From: Actinoplanes philippinensis
GTDB taxonomy: Bacteria; Actinomycetota; Actinomycetes; Mycobacteriales; Micromonosporaceae
Assembly (NCBI RefSeq): GCF_900113015.1
Contig: NZ_FONV01000008.1
Location: 62,001-126,000 of the forward strand
Length of the DNA: 64,000 bases
Reading direction: 5' to 3'
This document shows positions 8,600 through 16,794 of this stretch, piece after piece (position 1 is the first letter of the stretch; the number at the start of each line of letters is the position of its first letter). The position numbers and the translations under genes are program-made. The notes below the pieces were generated by a model. That model saw nothing but the letters and a program-made list of their open reading frames with translations, did no database searches and was not told the origin of the DNA.

Positions 8600-9067
8600 C
8601 TAACCCCAGACCGCCGCGGCGCCCGAGTCACCGGTTCGATAGACGTAATAGCCGGTGATCGCGGCCAGCACCACCATCACCACGGCCAGCCCCCGGTCGG
8701 CCACCCTCGGCATCGAACCGGGCCGGCGCCGAGCGGCCAGGACCAGGATCAGCGTGACCACGCCCAGGGCCAGCGAGAACCAGAACGTCATCGTGCCGAA
8801 CGCCATGTGATCGTTGATGATCTGCGCGCCGCGCCCTTGGAGGCCCTGCCCGAGCAGCCGCTCATGCAGTTTGTCGCCGGACAGCACGGCGACCAGCGCG
8901 GTGATCGGCGCTGTCACGGCGAGCAGCACAACCGCCCGGCCGATCGTGGCCCGCCACCGTCGGAACAGCGCGTACACGATGGCGCCGAGCGCCAGCAGCG
9001 GCACGAACACGACGGCGGCATGCAGCACGAGAGCGTGCACTGGTAATCCGTTCATCTGGTCGAACAT
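8600..9067 (-). CDS. DUF2231-type four-helix membrane protein
   Basis: A 155-residue integral membrane protein with about four hydrophobic segments: HALVLHAAVVFVPLLALGAI, AVVLLAVTAPITALVAVLSG, MTFWFSLALGVVTLILVLAA and LAVVMVVLAAITGYYVYRTG. The opening FDQMNGLPVHALVLHAAVVF and the conserved histidines (about residues 11, 16, and H.R/H.. in NDHMAFG) match the DUF2231 family, in which such histidines have been suggested to bind heme or metal. The C-terminal GDSGAAAVWG is also typical. A strong GGAGG lies 8 bases before the ATG. There is no operon partner, and the function is unknown. Confidence 0.8.
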   Translation of the reverse strand: MFDQMNGLPVHALVLHAAVVFVPLLALGAIVYALFRRWRATIGRAVVLLAVTAPITALVAVLSGDKLHERLLGQGLQGRGAQIINDHMAFGTMTFWFSLALGVVTLILVLAARRRPGSMPRVADRGLAVVMVVLAAITGYYVYRTGDSGAAAVWG

Positions 9068-9490
9068 GAAACGCCTCCTTGATCACGGGTCGGGCGACCT
9101 GCCGAGTTTGCTCGGACGGCTTTGAATCGACTTCAACAAATAGTTTTTTGGGTACGGTTCACTCAACTCGCCGGACGCCGGATTCGTACCGGGCGAACCT
9201 GAGAAGACCGTTAACGCGGCACTCAGGCAGTTGACTCAATCAGGAGCCGCCGATCGTGCTGCTGCTGTTTCTCGGAGTGGTGCCGAGTGAAGAATGCGCA
9301 GCTCGCGAGGTTTTGGTGGCGTCGATTGCGGTGGTGGCTCCACTTGGCCCGAGGTGGTCGCTCACCGGCTCGAGCGTCGAGTCCGCGTTCCTTTCGGTCC
9401 GCTGGGACCTATTAATGGTCGTCTAAGGTTCGCTCGGTATGAAGTAGGCGTCAGATGCGAAAGAAGCAACCCGCCGGAGAAAGGTCATAG
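9068..9490. other. 423-bp intergenic region, no gene seen
   Basis: Divergent intergenic region between the DUF2231 and copper-monooxygenase-like genes. It is more AT-rich near 9130-9170 (a run of T around 9145), so promoters for both genes probably lie here. I found no convincing open frame, palindrome or RNA. Confidence 0.5.
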
Positions 9491-10723
9491 ATGAAAGCCA
9501 ATGAAAAATCGTTCCAGCGAGCGTGGAGGTTCGGGGCGGCCGCCATGGCGCTGGCGACGACGTTCACCGTCGCCGCGTGCGGGTCGGACGCCGGCAGCAG
9601 CCCAGCGCCCGACGCCGCCGGTTCACACAGCGCACACAGCGCGCACGCGGACGCGTCGGTGGGCCCACCGCAGCCGCTGCGGGCCGGCGAGCGGTTCGTC
9701 AACCTGAGGATGGCCGAGGCGTACACGCCCACGCCGCCGGAGGGTGGCGGCACGGACGAGTACCGGTGCCAGGTGATCGATCCGGGCCTGACCGAGGCGC
9801 AGTTCCTGACCGGTACCCAATTCACGCCGGAGAACGTTGCCATCGCGCACCACGCCATCGTGTACGCGGTGCCGCCGGACCGCGCTGCCCTGGTGCGTGA
9901 GCAGGACGCGAAGACGCCCGGTCTCGGCTGGCAGTGTTTCGGCGGGACCGGCGTGCCCGGCGCCGACGTGGAGGGCGAGGACCAGGGCGCGACGTGGGTG
10001 GACACCTGGGCGCCGGGCGCCACGGAGACGCTGTTCACCCAGGACATCGGGTTCAAGCTGATGCCGGGCAGCTTGATCATCCTGCAGGTCCATTACAACC
10101 TGCTCGCGACCGACGGCAAACCGGCCGGCCCGGACCGGTCGGCGGTGCGGCTGCGGCTGACCGACGGCACGCCGCAGACCCGGGAACTCACGACGTTCCC
10201 GCTCGACGCGCCGACCGACCTGCCGTGCGCCGCCGGCGAGTCGGGTCCGCTCTGTGACCGGGCGGCCTCGATCGCGGACGTGACGAAGCGGTTCGGCGCG
10301 GATGTCGGCGGGTCGGCGGACCGTCAGGTGCAGGAATGCAACCCGGGTGGCGTGCCGAAACCCGGTGACACCCAGACCTGCGACGAGGAGGTGGAGGAGC
10401 CGATGACGCTGTTCGCCGGGTTCGGCCACATGCATCTGCTCGGGCGGTCCATCAAGGTCGAGCTCAACCCGGGCACGCCGAAAGCCAAGGTCGTCCTGGA
10501 CGTGCCGCAGTTCGACTTCGACAGCCAGCGACTGATGAAGCTGCCGTCGCCGGTGGATGTCGGCCCGGGCGACACGCTCCGGGTGACGTGTACACACGAC
10601 GCGAGTCTGCGCAGACAGCTGCCGCAGCTGAAGAAGCTGCCGCCCCGCTACGTGGTGTGGGGCGACGGCACCAGCGACGAGATGTGCACGGGCATCATGA
10701 CGGTCTCCCCCCGCAAGTCCTGA
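9491..10723 (+). CDS. Copper type II ascorbate-dependent monooxygenase-like lipoprotein (PHM/DBH superfamily)
   Basis: A 410-residue predicted lipoprotein (signal region FGAAAMALATTFTVAAC, Cys30) with a histidine-rich linker (HSAHSAHAD). The body carries, in order, all the copper ligands expected for the eukaryotic PHM/dopamine beta-hydroxylase fold: HH in AIAHHAIVYAV (about residues 119-120), H in LQVHYNL (about 201), H-x-H in FGHMHLLG (about 312-314), and the Met in DEMCTGIM (about 397). Family knowledge: CuH uses three His, and CuM uses two His plus Met. Conserved cysteines (CQVID, GWQCFGG, VTCTHD, EMC) suggest extracytoplasmic disulfides. It could be a real monooxygenase or a copper-binding relative. 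GGAGAAAGG precedes the ATG. It appears monocistronic. Confidence 0.82.
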   Translation: MKANEKSFQRAWRFGAAAMALATTFTVAACGSDAGSSPAPDAAGSHSAHSAHADASVGPPQPLRAGERFVNLRMAEAYTPTPPEGGGTDEYRCQVIDPGLTEAQFLTGTQFTPENVAIAHHAIVYAVPPDRAALVREQDAKTPGLGWQCFGGTGVPGADVEGEDQGATWVDTWAPGATETLFTQDIGFKLMPGSLIILQVHYNLLATDGKPAGPDRSAVRLRLTDGTPQTRELTTFPLDAPTDLPCAAGESGPLCDRAASIADVTKRFGADVGGSADRQVQECNPGGVPKPGDTQTCDEEVEEPMTLFAGFGHMHLLGRSIKVELNPGTPKAKVVLDVPQFDFDSQRLMKLPSPVDVGPGDTLRVTCTHDASLRRQLPQLKKLPPRYVVWGDGTSDEMCTGIMTVSPRKS

Positions 10724-10732
10724 AACAACGCC

Positions 10733-10771
10733 GGACGTGTGTGAGCCTGCCGAGGTCGCTCACACACGTCC
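10733..10771. terminator. Bidirectional hairpin terminator
   Basis: Perfect 14-bp arms (10733-10746 and 10758-10771) with an 11-base loop, placed between the convergent monooxygenase-like and SDR genes. Confidence 0.75.
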
Positions 10772-10803
10772 GCGCTGAGTCCGTGCGTATCCGGCGTCCG
10801 GTT

Positions 10804-11685
10804 TCAGCGGGTGGCGCGGTGCGGCACCGGCATGCCTGTCTCCCACGGGATGACCCGGCCGAACTGGACGAGTTCGCCGTACCAGGCGGCCAGCGTTTCG
10901 GCGGTGAGCGGTCCGAGGGCCAGCTCGACCGGCCAGGTGGCGGCCTGTTGCGGGGTCTGGGCGGTGCTCATGTCCTCGAACCAGGGCCGGGAGGCGGCGG
11001 TGTCGATCAGGCCCGGGCACAGCGCCGCGATCAGGGTGCCCTGGGCGAGGTCTGCCTCGCGGCGGTCGCGGGTGAACGCGCGTACGGCGGCGACCTGTCC
11101 GACCTTGGACGGGATGTTGAGCCACCCGCCGTAGCCCTCATCGGCGGCGCGGCCGGCGTGCACCGCGGCCCGCCACCGGCCGATCAGATCGTCCACGGCA
11201 TCGAGGTCGGCTGCGGCGGCACCGGCGAATCGAGGGCGGACCCGGGCGTCGAGTTTGTCGAGGGTGCCGAGCGCGCTGGCCACGATGATCAGCCGTCCGC
11301 CCGGCCGCAGCCGTGGGGCGAAGGCGCGCAGGATCGCGGTCGTCGCCAGGTTGTTCGTCTCGGCGACGGCGTCGACATGGTCGGCCGGGTCGGCGTCGGG
11401 CGTCATCCGGGCGGTGGCGTTGGAGAAGACGATGTCGACCTCGCCGAGGTCGGCGGCGAGGTCGTCCATGGCGGACCGGTCGCGGACGTCCAGGACGCAC
11501 GGTTCGAGCCGGGCGCCGGTGCTCTGGTGGGCGGTCAGTTCGGCCACCGCCTGCTCGACGGCGTCCGGGCGGCGGCCCGCCAGCAGCACGCGGTCGCCCG
11601 GGTTCATGGCATGGGCCAGGCCGGCGGCGAGGGCCCGGCCGAGCCCCTGGTTGGCCCCCGTGACGAGGGCGGTTCTCGTGGTCAC
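10804..11685 (-). CDS. SDR-family NAD(P)-dependent oxidoreductase with unusual catalytic motif
   Basis: A 293-residue short-chain dehydrogenase/reductase. The nucleotide-binding TGANQGLGRALA motif is at the N-terminus, with LAGRRPD and the NAD-side DVRDRSAMDDL, then SNATARMTPDADPADHVDAVAETNN and IIVASALGTL. The segment that normally carries YxxxK reads LNIPSKVGQVAAVRAF, so the catalytic Tyr position appears to be Asn while the Lys is kept. The C-terminal CPGLIDTAASRPW is normal. It is divergent from a LysR regulator, which probably controls it. Either this subfamily uses another acid or it is non-catalytic. The substrate is unknown. Confidence 0.88.
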   Translation of the reverse strand: MTTRTALVTGANQGLGRALAAGLAHAMNPGDRVLLAGRRPDAVEQAVAELTAHQSTGARLEPCVLDVRDRSAMDDLAADLGEVDIVFSNATARMTPDADPADHVDAVAETNNLATTAILRAFAPRLRPGGRLIIVASALGTLDKLDARVRPRFAGAAAADLDAVDDLIGRWRAAVHAGRAADEGYGGWLNIPSKVGQVAAVRAFTRDRREADLAQGTLIAALCPGLIDTAASRPWFEDMSTAQTPQQAATWPVELALGPLTAETLAAWYGELVQFGRVIPWETGMPVPHRATR

Positions 11686-11754
11686 CAGCCGAGGCTAGGC
11701 ACGTCGCCGGCGGCCCGGCTAGCATGCGGGACGCGACAATGATCGATAGCGGAT

Positions 11755-11769
11755 ATGCGAGGTTCGCAT
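11755..11769. promoter_or_regulatory. Palindrome ATGCGAGGTTCGCAT overlapping the LysR start codon
   Basis: A 6-3-6 perfect inverted repeat that ends on the first two bases of the LysR start codon. LysR proteins usually autorepress from sites near their own start, and the divergent SDR promoter is within 80 bp. It may also hide the start codon in RNA. Confidence 0.5.
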
Positions 11770-12664
11770 GCCTGGGGAGCTTTCGCCGTCCGGTTTGCGG
11801 GTGCTTCGCGAGGTGGCGCAGCGAGGCTCGTTCACCGCCGCCGCCCGCGCGCTCGGCTACACCCAGTCGGCGGTGTCCCGGCAGGTGATGGTGCTGGAGA
11901 AGGCCGCCGGGCGAGCGCTGTTCGAGCGGCGGCGCGACGGGGTCACGCTGACCGTGGCCGGGGCCCGGCTGCTGCCGCGGGCGATCCGGATCCTCGACGA
12001 GCTCGACGCCGCCGCGGGGGAACTGACCGGAGATCCGGTCGCTTCGGGAGCGGTACGGCTGGGCGCGTTCCCCACCGCGACGGCGGCCCTGATACCCGGC
12101 GTGCTGCGGGCGCTGCCCGGCGACGTGGTGGTGTCGGTGCGCGAGGGCAGCACCCCCACCCTGGTGCGCTCGTTGCGGGCGGGCACCCTCGACCTGGCCG
12201 TGCTCGCCCACGTACCGCCGTTCCGGCCGCTGGACGCCGAGACTCCGGCGCTGCCGCTGGTCACGCTCGCCGAGCGGGAACTGCTGGTGTGCATCGGGGC
12301 CGGCCACCCGTTCGCCGCCCGCGACGCGGTGGAGGCGGACGAGCTCGTCGGTCAGGTCTGGGTCGCCGGCCGCTCGGACACCGGCGAGGCGCTGCCCGGA
12401 GTCTGGCCCGGCCTGCCGGGGCGGCCCGACGTGCGCTACGTCGTACGGGACTGGTGGTCCAAGCTGCGGCTGGTGGCCGCCGGGCTGGCCGTCACCACGA
12501 TGCCGGCCGTGGCGGTCGACCTGCTGCCCGACGACGTCCGCACGGTCGCCGTCCGCGGGGCAGCGCGGGAGATGCGCCGGCTGGTGCTCGCGCACCGGCC
12601 GGGACCGCTCAGCGATGCGGCCCGCTACGTCGCGGACGTACTGCGCCGCCAGACCCGCCTCTGA
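11768..12664 (+). CDS. LysR-family transcriptional regulator
   Basis: A 298-residue LysR regulator. The N-terminal winged HTH reads VLREVAQRGSFTAAARALGY then TQSAVSRQVMVLEKAAGRAL and LFERRRDGVTLTVAG. The periplasmic-binding-like effector domain spans about residues 88-298 (AVRLGAFPTATAALIP, VREGSTPTLVRSLRAG, ERELLVCIGAGHPFA). The ATG at 11768 is the only start that keeps the standard N-terminus. It is divergent from the SDR gene, the classic LysR-target arrangement. The effector is unknown. Confidence 0.93.
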   Translation: MPGELSPSGLRVLREVAQRGSFTAAARALGYTQSAVSRQVMVLEKAAGRALFERRRDGVTLTVAGARLLPRAIRILDELDAAAGELTGDPVASGAVRLGAFPTATAALIPGVLRALPGDVVVSVREGSTPTLVRSLRAGTLDLAVLAHVPPFRPLDAETPALPLVTLAERELLVCIGAGHPFAARDAVEADELVGQVWVAGRSDTGEALPGVWPGLPGRPDVRYVVRDWWSKLRLVAAGLAVTTMPAVAVDLLPDDVRTVAVRGAAREMRRLVLAHRPGPLSDAARYVADVLRRQTRL

Positions 12665-12913
12665 TCATCATCTGGCCACCATCAGCCACCCCGGGCCGAC
12701 GCGAGCACGATTCCGGTAGCCGTGTCGAGGGCGGACAGCGGGTGGACCTGACGGCCGCCGAATCGTGCCGGCCGGCACGCCATCAGCGAGGCCGACGTGA
12801 ACAACAACAGGACCGGCCGTATGGTCGGCTACGGCGTTGCCCGGATTGAATACGACGAGCCGCAAGCATGGAAGCGCATCTGTCGATGCCCCTACCTTCC
12901 ACCGAGGGTGATC

Positions 12914-13564
12914 TTGACACCAGCAGCCCAGAGGAACAGGGAAGGCACGCTTCGCCGGACGTTGTCCGCGCTTCTGGGATTCACGCTCGCCCTGAGCATC
13001 TCCGGCTGTCAACAGGATGCCGAAGAACTCGAGGAGTGGGGGAGAGCGGAAATCGCACCCTGCTCTTCAACGTCTGCCGCAGACGCGGCTGTCCTGAACG
13101 GCGCACCGATTCTCTCGGAGCACCCGCCCGCCGCGGAGCTTTTCGAAGATTCGGCCGGTTGCAACGATGTGGGTCAGCCAGACGCCGGACGTCTGTACCG
13201 GACGAAAGCCGGCGCGGAGGCGGTCGCCGCGTTCTACCGCGAAGTCGCTGTGAGACAGAGTTGGACTTTGAATCGACTGGACGCGGTGCCGAACCCTGCG
13301 GAATCCATCGACACGGGGGATGTCCTTTGCGCTGCCGTGATGATCGGCGGAAAACCTGCTTACCTGAAACTGTGGTGGCCTGACGAGGACTCCGGATGGA
13401 TCGACAGCGATCGCGTCGGCGAGATCTACTCGCTGAGCCTGACGCGGGAACCTTTCCGGCAGGCGCAGTGCTCGGCTCCACCGCCTAGAGGTTCAAGGTC
13501 TGGCGTGGGGCGTAGCCCTCGCGGCGCAGCCAGTGCTCGGTGTAGACGATGCGGTCCGGGGTGA
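12914..13564 (+). CDS. Putative lipoprotein, unknown function
   Basis: About 216 residues with a Sec/lipoprotein leader (LRRTLSALLGFTLALSISGC, lipobox ISGC). The mature protein contains ADAAVLNGAPILSEHPPAA, RLYRTKAGAEAVAAFYREVA and a WWPDEDSGWIDS segment. It resembles the many small actinomycete lipoproteins of unknown role. The start is uncertain: TTG at 12914 has GAGG six bases upstream and gives a normal leader, GTG at 12908 and GTG at 12797 are alternatives. The frame runs on to 13564 and overlaps the convergent PPOx-type gene by about 80 bp. The tail (RGSRSGVGRSPRG...) looks like read-through into antisense sequence, so the natural C-terminus may have been altered by a lost stop. Confidence 0.55.
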   Translation: MTPAAQRNREGTLRRTLSALLGFTLALSISGCQQDAEELEEWGRAEIAPCSSTSAADAAVLNGAPILSEHPPAAELFEDSAGCNDVGQPDAGRLYRTKAGAEAVAAFYREVAVRQSWTLNRLDAVPNPAESIDTGDVLCAAVMIGGKPAYLKLWWPDEDSGWIDSDRVGEIYSLSLTREPFRQAQCSAPPPRGSRSGVGRSPRGAASARCRRCGPG

Positions 13565-13994
13565 TCACCGCGATCGTGCCGAGCGGCGGCTCGTCCAGGG
13601 GCCGGGAGCGTTCCACGTGGTCGGACTGCCAGCGCACCACCGGCCAGTAGGCGCCGAAGTCCGCGTCGTCCGGTTCGAGGACGCGGGCCGTGCCGAAGAG
13701 CTGGGCGCCGCGGCTGCTGGCCTGGCCGACGAGCGGCGCGAAGACGCCGGCCGAGACACGCGGGTCGGCGCGCAGGTTGCGGATCTTCGGGGACGTGCCG
13801 AGGGCGGTGAAGACCAGCTCGAACCCGAGGTGGAAGTAGCGGACCGGGGTGGCGTGCGGTGCGCCGTCCCGGCCGGTGGTGGCGATGACGCACATGTTCT
13901 GCGAGGAGAGCAGGTTGAGGATGCGCTCCTCGAGGCGGTCACGTTCCAGCCGGCGGGTGGGTGACGGGCCGGCGAGCCACGGGTTCGTCGTCAT
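13485..13994 (-). CDS. Pyridoxamine 5'-phosphate oxidase-family (split beta-barrel) protein
   Basis: A 169-residue member of the flavin/F420-binding split-barrel group. Visible are LLSSQNMCVIATTGRDGAPHATPVRY (first strands), FTALGTSPKIRNLRADPRVS (phosphate-binding segment) and GTARVLEPDDADFG. Such proteins bind FMN, F420 or heme and act as reductases or oxygenases. The subtype is not certain. ATG at 13994 is preferred, though no clear ribosome site is visible. A GTG at 14009 lies in the same frame but sits inside the terminator stem of the upstream protease gene. It is probably transcribed alone, or by read-through. Confidence 0.8.
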   Translation of the reverse strand: MTTNPWLAGPSPTRRLERDRLEERILNLLSSQNMCVIATTGRDGAPHATPVRYFHLGFELVFTALGTSPKIRNLRADPRVSAGVFAPLVGQASSRGAQLFGTARVLEPDDADFGAYWPVVRWQSDHVERSRPLDEPPLGTIAVITPDRIVYTEHWLRREGYAPRQTLNL

Positions 13995-14005
13995 CGAGAT
14001 ATGAA

Positions 14006-14038
14006 ACACCGGGCGCCCGTGGTGCGGGCGCCCGGTGT
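14006..14038. terminator. Hairpin terminator of the trypsin-like gene
   Basis: Perfect 14-bp GC-rich arms (14006-14019 and 14025-14038) with loop TGGTG, beginning 20 bp after the protease stop on the minus strand. Confidence 0.75.
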
Positions 14039-14057
14039 GATCAATCGATGCCGGGCG

Positions 14058-14855
14058 TCAGCCGCCGAGCGACGTGGCGGCCGAGCGGATGGCCGAGGAG
14101 AAGTAGCTGACCTGGGTGTAGACGCCCGGCTTGTTCGGGCGGGCGCAGCCGTCGCCCCAGCTGACGATGCCGACCTGGACCCAGCCGGACGCGCCCTGGC
14201 GGAACATCGGGCCGCCGGAGTCGCCCTGGCAGGTGTCGACGCCACCGGAGGTGTAACCGGCGCAGATCTCCTCGGCGGCGATCACCTCACCGCCGTACAT
14301 GCTGCTGGAGTTGCAGGTCGTGTCGCTGACGAACGGCACGGTGGCCTTGAGCAGGTAGCGCTGCTGCGATCCGCCCTCGGTGGCGGCGCCCCAGCCGGCG
14401 ATGGTGAACGTGCCGGTGTCGTACGCCGTCGAGGTGGTGATCGGCAGGGTGCCGATGTTGGTGCCGCTGACCGGGCTGGCGAGGCGGATGAGCGCCCAGT
14501 CGTCGCCGTTGCCGTTGTAGCCGGGCGCCCGGTAGACGTAGTTCGACTTGCGGGTGACGCGGCTGCTGGACTGGAGGTCGACCACGCCGAAGGTGGCGGT
14601 GATCGAGGTGTTGGTTCCGGTGCCGCTGACGCAGTGGGCGGCGGTCAGCACGAGGGTGGGGCTGTAGAGGGCGCCGCCGCAGCCCATCGAGAGCCGGACC
14701 ATGAACGGGAACTCGCCGAGAGCGGCGCGGCTGCCTCCGACGACGTACGGGACGACCGGGTCGTCGGCGGCGGCGGCCTGTGCCGGGCTGGGGGACATGG
14801 TGGCGGCCGTGACGACCGCGGCGAACATCGCCAGAAGGGTTCGCCATCTGCGCAT
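14058..14855 (-). CDS. Secreted trypsin-like serine protease (S1)
   Basis: A 265-residue secreted chymotrypsin-fold protease. A signal peptide (MRRWRTLLAMFAAVVTAATM, ending near AQAAA) is followed by a propeptide-like stretch and the mature N-terminus VVGGSRAALGEFPFMVRL. The catalytic triad is complete: His in TAAHC, Asp in DDWALIRL and Ser in CQGDSGGP. The specificity pocket Asp is in VDTCQGDSGG (Asp six residues before Ser), indicating trypsin-like cleavage after Lys/Arg. Cysteine pairs are as in streptogrisin/trypsin relatives. The ATG at 14855 has GAGGAG upstream. It is close to the known Streptomyces trypsin type and acts outside the cell. Confidence 0.95.
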   Translation of the reverse strand: MRRWRTLLAMFAAVVTAATMSPSPAQAAAADDPVVPYVVGGSRAALGEFPFMVRLSMGCGGALYSPTLVLTAAHCVSGTGTNTSITATFGVVDLQSSSRVTRKSNYVYRAPGYNGNGDDWALIRLASPVSGTNIGTLPITTSTAYDTGTFTIAGWGAATEGGSQQRYLLKATVPFVSDTTCNSSSMYGGEVIAAEEICAGYTSGGVDTCQGDSGGPMFRQGASGWVQVGIVSWGDGCARPNKPGVYTQVSYFSSAIRSAATSLGG

Positions 14856-14897
14856 CTCGGTTCTCCTCTTGTCGGGGGGTGAACCGAGCATTGCATC

Positions 14898-14919
14898 GAT
14901 GTTCATGGATATAAACATC
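14898..14919. promoter_or_regulatory. Inverted repeat GATGTT-N10-AACATC
   Basis: Six-base perfect arms in an unusually AT-rich patch, between the divergent protease and SUKH-like genes. Operator candidate; the regulator is unknown. Confidence 0.4.
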
Positions 14920-14943
14920 TCGTGTCGCTTATATCGTGGGAGG

Positions 14944-15462
14944 GTGACCTACTCTCCGGTTCCCGAGTTGAACCTGCTGATGGCGTTTCAGGACGAGCAC
15001 GGCTACGAGTCGTACTCGGAGTGTTTCGGCCTCGACGACTGGAACGACGCCTCCGGGCTGACCGCCGGCTGGTCGAAGGATCCGGCGTTCCTGGCCCGGC
15101 TGACGCCGTTCGCGCGGGCCACCGGCGGCGGCTCGTTCTACGCGCTCTGGGACGCCGGCGACGGGACGCGGCCGGTGGTGGTCTTCGGCGACGAGGGCGG
15201 CGAGCACGTGGTCGCCCGTGACGTGCGGGAGCTGTTCCAGCTGCTCACCTTCGACAGCGAGCCGATGGTCGACCACGACGGGGTGACCTTCTACCGCTCC
15301 GCCGACGACGAGCACAGCGACGCCCACGACGAGTTCGTGACGTGGTTGCAAGCGCACTTCGGCCTGCCGGCCACCGACGACCCGGAGCGGATCGTCGGCG
15401 CCGCGCAGGCCGAGTACGGCGAGCGGTTCACCACGTGGAAGAGCGCCTACCTGGACTGCTAG
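14944..15462 (+). CDS. SMI1/KNR4 (SUKH)-like protein
   Basis: A 172-residue acidic cytoplasmic protein. GGGSFYALWDAGDG, RPVVVFGDEGGEHVVARDVRELFQLL and MVDHDGVTFYR fit the SUKH/SMI1-KNR4 fold. Many members of that fold are immunity proteins against contact-dependent or polymorphic toxins, and others are house-keeping. No toxin gene is adjacent. The GTG at 14944 is the best start. GGGAGG lies immediately before it, which is too close for a normal ribosome site, so a leaderless message from the AT-rich region just upstream is possible. Two ATGs further upstream (14902, 14908) are alternatives but fall inside the palindrome. Confidence 0.65.
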   Translation: MTYSPVPELNLLMAFQDEHGYESYSECFGLDDWNDASGLTAGWSKDPAFLARLTPFARATGGGSFYALWDAGDGTRPVVVFGDEGGEHVVARDVRELFQLLTFDSEPMVDHDGVTFYRSADDEHSDAHDEFVTWLQAHFGLPATDDPERIVGAAQAEYGERFTTWKSAYLDC

Positions 15463-16727
15463 CAGTAGGTGGCTTCCTTGCCGATCACCCGGTACGGGCA
15501 GTCCGCGGCCTCGGCGACCATCAGCGCCGCCGTCCGGTTGCGGGCCGTCTCGGCCGGGATCACGCTGGCCGGCGGGTAGAAGCCGCCCCCGCCCGAGCTG
15601 CCCGGGTAGAGCTCGAAGGTGAAGGCGAAGATCTTGTGCACGCCCCACAGCCAGTCGAGGGAGTCGCCGTCGGTGATGTAGAGGTCGCTGGACTGCTGCG
15701 GGGTGTAGCCGTTGGTCGCGGCCAGCTGCCGGCCCAGGGTGGCGAACGTGTTGGCCTGGTCGGCGTTCATGCCGGTCGCGGTGTTCGCGGTGGTGTGCCC
15801 GTACGGCCACAGCACCAGCTTCGAGTACGAGTGGAAGTCGATCGCCGCCTTGATCTGCTGGACGCCGCCCACCACCCGGCTGTTCACGAAGTCGCGGATG
15901 ACCTTGGTCTCCGGCGCGGAGAACGCCGACGGGCCGCGGTACGTGGCCGACGACGTGCTGCCCGACGAGCCGCCGCAGCAGCCCCAGTTGTAGCCGTAGT
16001 TGCGGTTCAGGTCGGTGCCGACGTTGCTGGAGCCGCTGTTGGGCTGCCGGTTCTTGCGCCACGACCGGTAGCTGCCGGAGGCGATGTCGTACTCGACGCC
16101 GTCCGGGTTGACCATCGGGATGATCCAGATCTCGCGGGTGTCGACGATGTTCTTGACCCGGGTGTCGGTCGCGTACGTCCGGGTGAACTGCCCGAGCAGG
16201 TAGAGCGCCTGCTCCACGGTCAGGTGCTCGCGGGCGTGGTGGTTGGCGTCGTAGAGGACCTCGGGCTCGGACTCGTCGGTGCCGACGTTGTCGGAGATCT
16301 TGACGGCCACGATGTCGCGGCCCTCGTAGGACTTGCCGATCACCCGCTTGCTGGCGATCGCCGGGTAGGCGGCCACCACGGCGTTGACCTCGGCGATCGT
16401 CTCGGCGTAGTTGTGGTACGCCGCGTCGGCGGGCGGGAAGTCGAGGGTCCGCACCACCGGCTCGACGGTGAACCCGAGCCGCTGCAGCTTGGCGACCTCG
16501 CCGGAGGTGGCGGTGACGGTCGCGACGCCGTGCTCGATGTCCTCGATGGCCACACCGGTACGGGCGATCGCGTTCCGGGCGCCCAGCGTGCGCACGTCGG
16601 CGATCTCGTACTCGCCGGGCGGGGCGGGCTCGGAGGGCGCCCTGGCGCCGGCGGGTGAGGAGGCGGAGATGGCCGCGGCCGCGCAGAACGTGACCGCGGC
16701 GAGCGCTGCTAGGGACCGTCGTCTCAT
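15459..16727 (-). CDS. Secreted zinc carboxypeptidase (peptidase family M14)
   Basis: A 422-residue exported metallocarboxypeptidase. The signal peptide MRRRSLAALAAVTFCAAAAI is followed by a propeptide with TLGARNAIARTGVAIEDIEHG and a catalytic domain from about residue 115. Zinc ligands are His and Glu in NHHAREHLTVEQAL and the downstream His in AIDFHSYSKLVLWPYG. The substrate-binding Arg/Asn-Arg is in DLNRNYGYNWG, and the catalytic Glu is in FTFELYP. Extra cysteines (NWGCCGG, ADCPYRV...ATYC) suggest disulfides. It removes C-terminal residues from extracellular peptides. GGAGG lies 8 bp before the ATG. It is 67 bp downstream of the MpaB-type gene on the same strand. Confidence 0.94.
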   Translation of the reverse strand: MRRRSLAALAAVTFCAAAAISASSPAGARAPSEPAPPGEYEIADVRTLGARNAIARTGVAIEDIEHGVATVTATSGEVAKLQRLGFTVEPVVRTLDFPPADAAYHNYAETIAEVNAVVAAYPAIASKRVIGKSYEGRDIVAVKISDNVGTDESEPEVLYDANHHAREHLTVEQALYLLGQFTRTYATDTRVKNIVDTREIWIIPMVNPDGVEYDIASGSYRSWRKNRQPNSGSSNVGTDLNRNYGYNWGCCGGSSGSTSSATYRGPSAFSAPETKVIRDFVNSRVVGGVQQIKAAIDFHSYSKLVLWPYGHTTANTATGMNADQANTFATLGRQLAATNGYTPQQSSDLYITDGDSLDWLWGVHKIFAFTFELYPGSSGGGGFYPPASVIPAETARNRTAALMVAEAADCPYRVIGKEATYC

Positions 16728-16794
16728 GAACGACCTCCGGATCTGGGGAATGGTGCTCACAGCAAACCCCCAGACATTGAAGGCCAGCAATGCA

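Noticed and set aside
12665..12913. GTG start at 12797 giving a longer lipoprotein precursor
   Set aside because: It would put about 70 residues before the lipobox; TTG 12914 gives a normal leader with a spaced GAGG.
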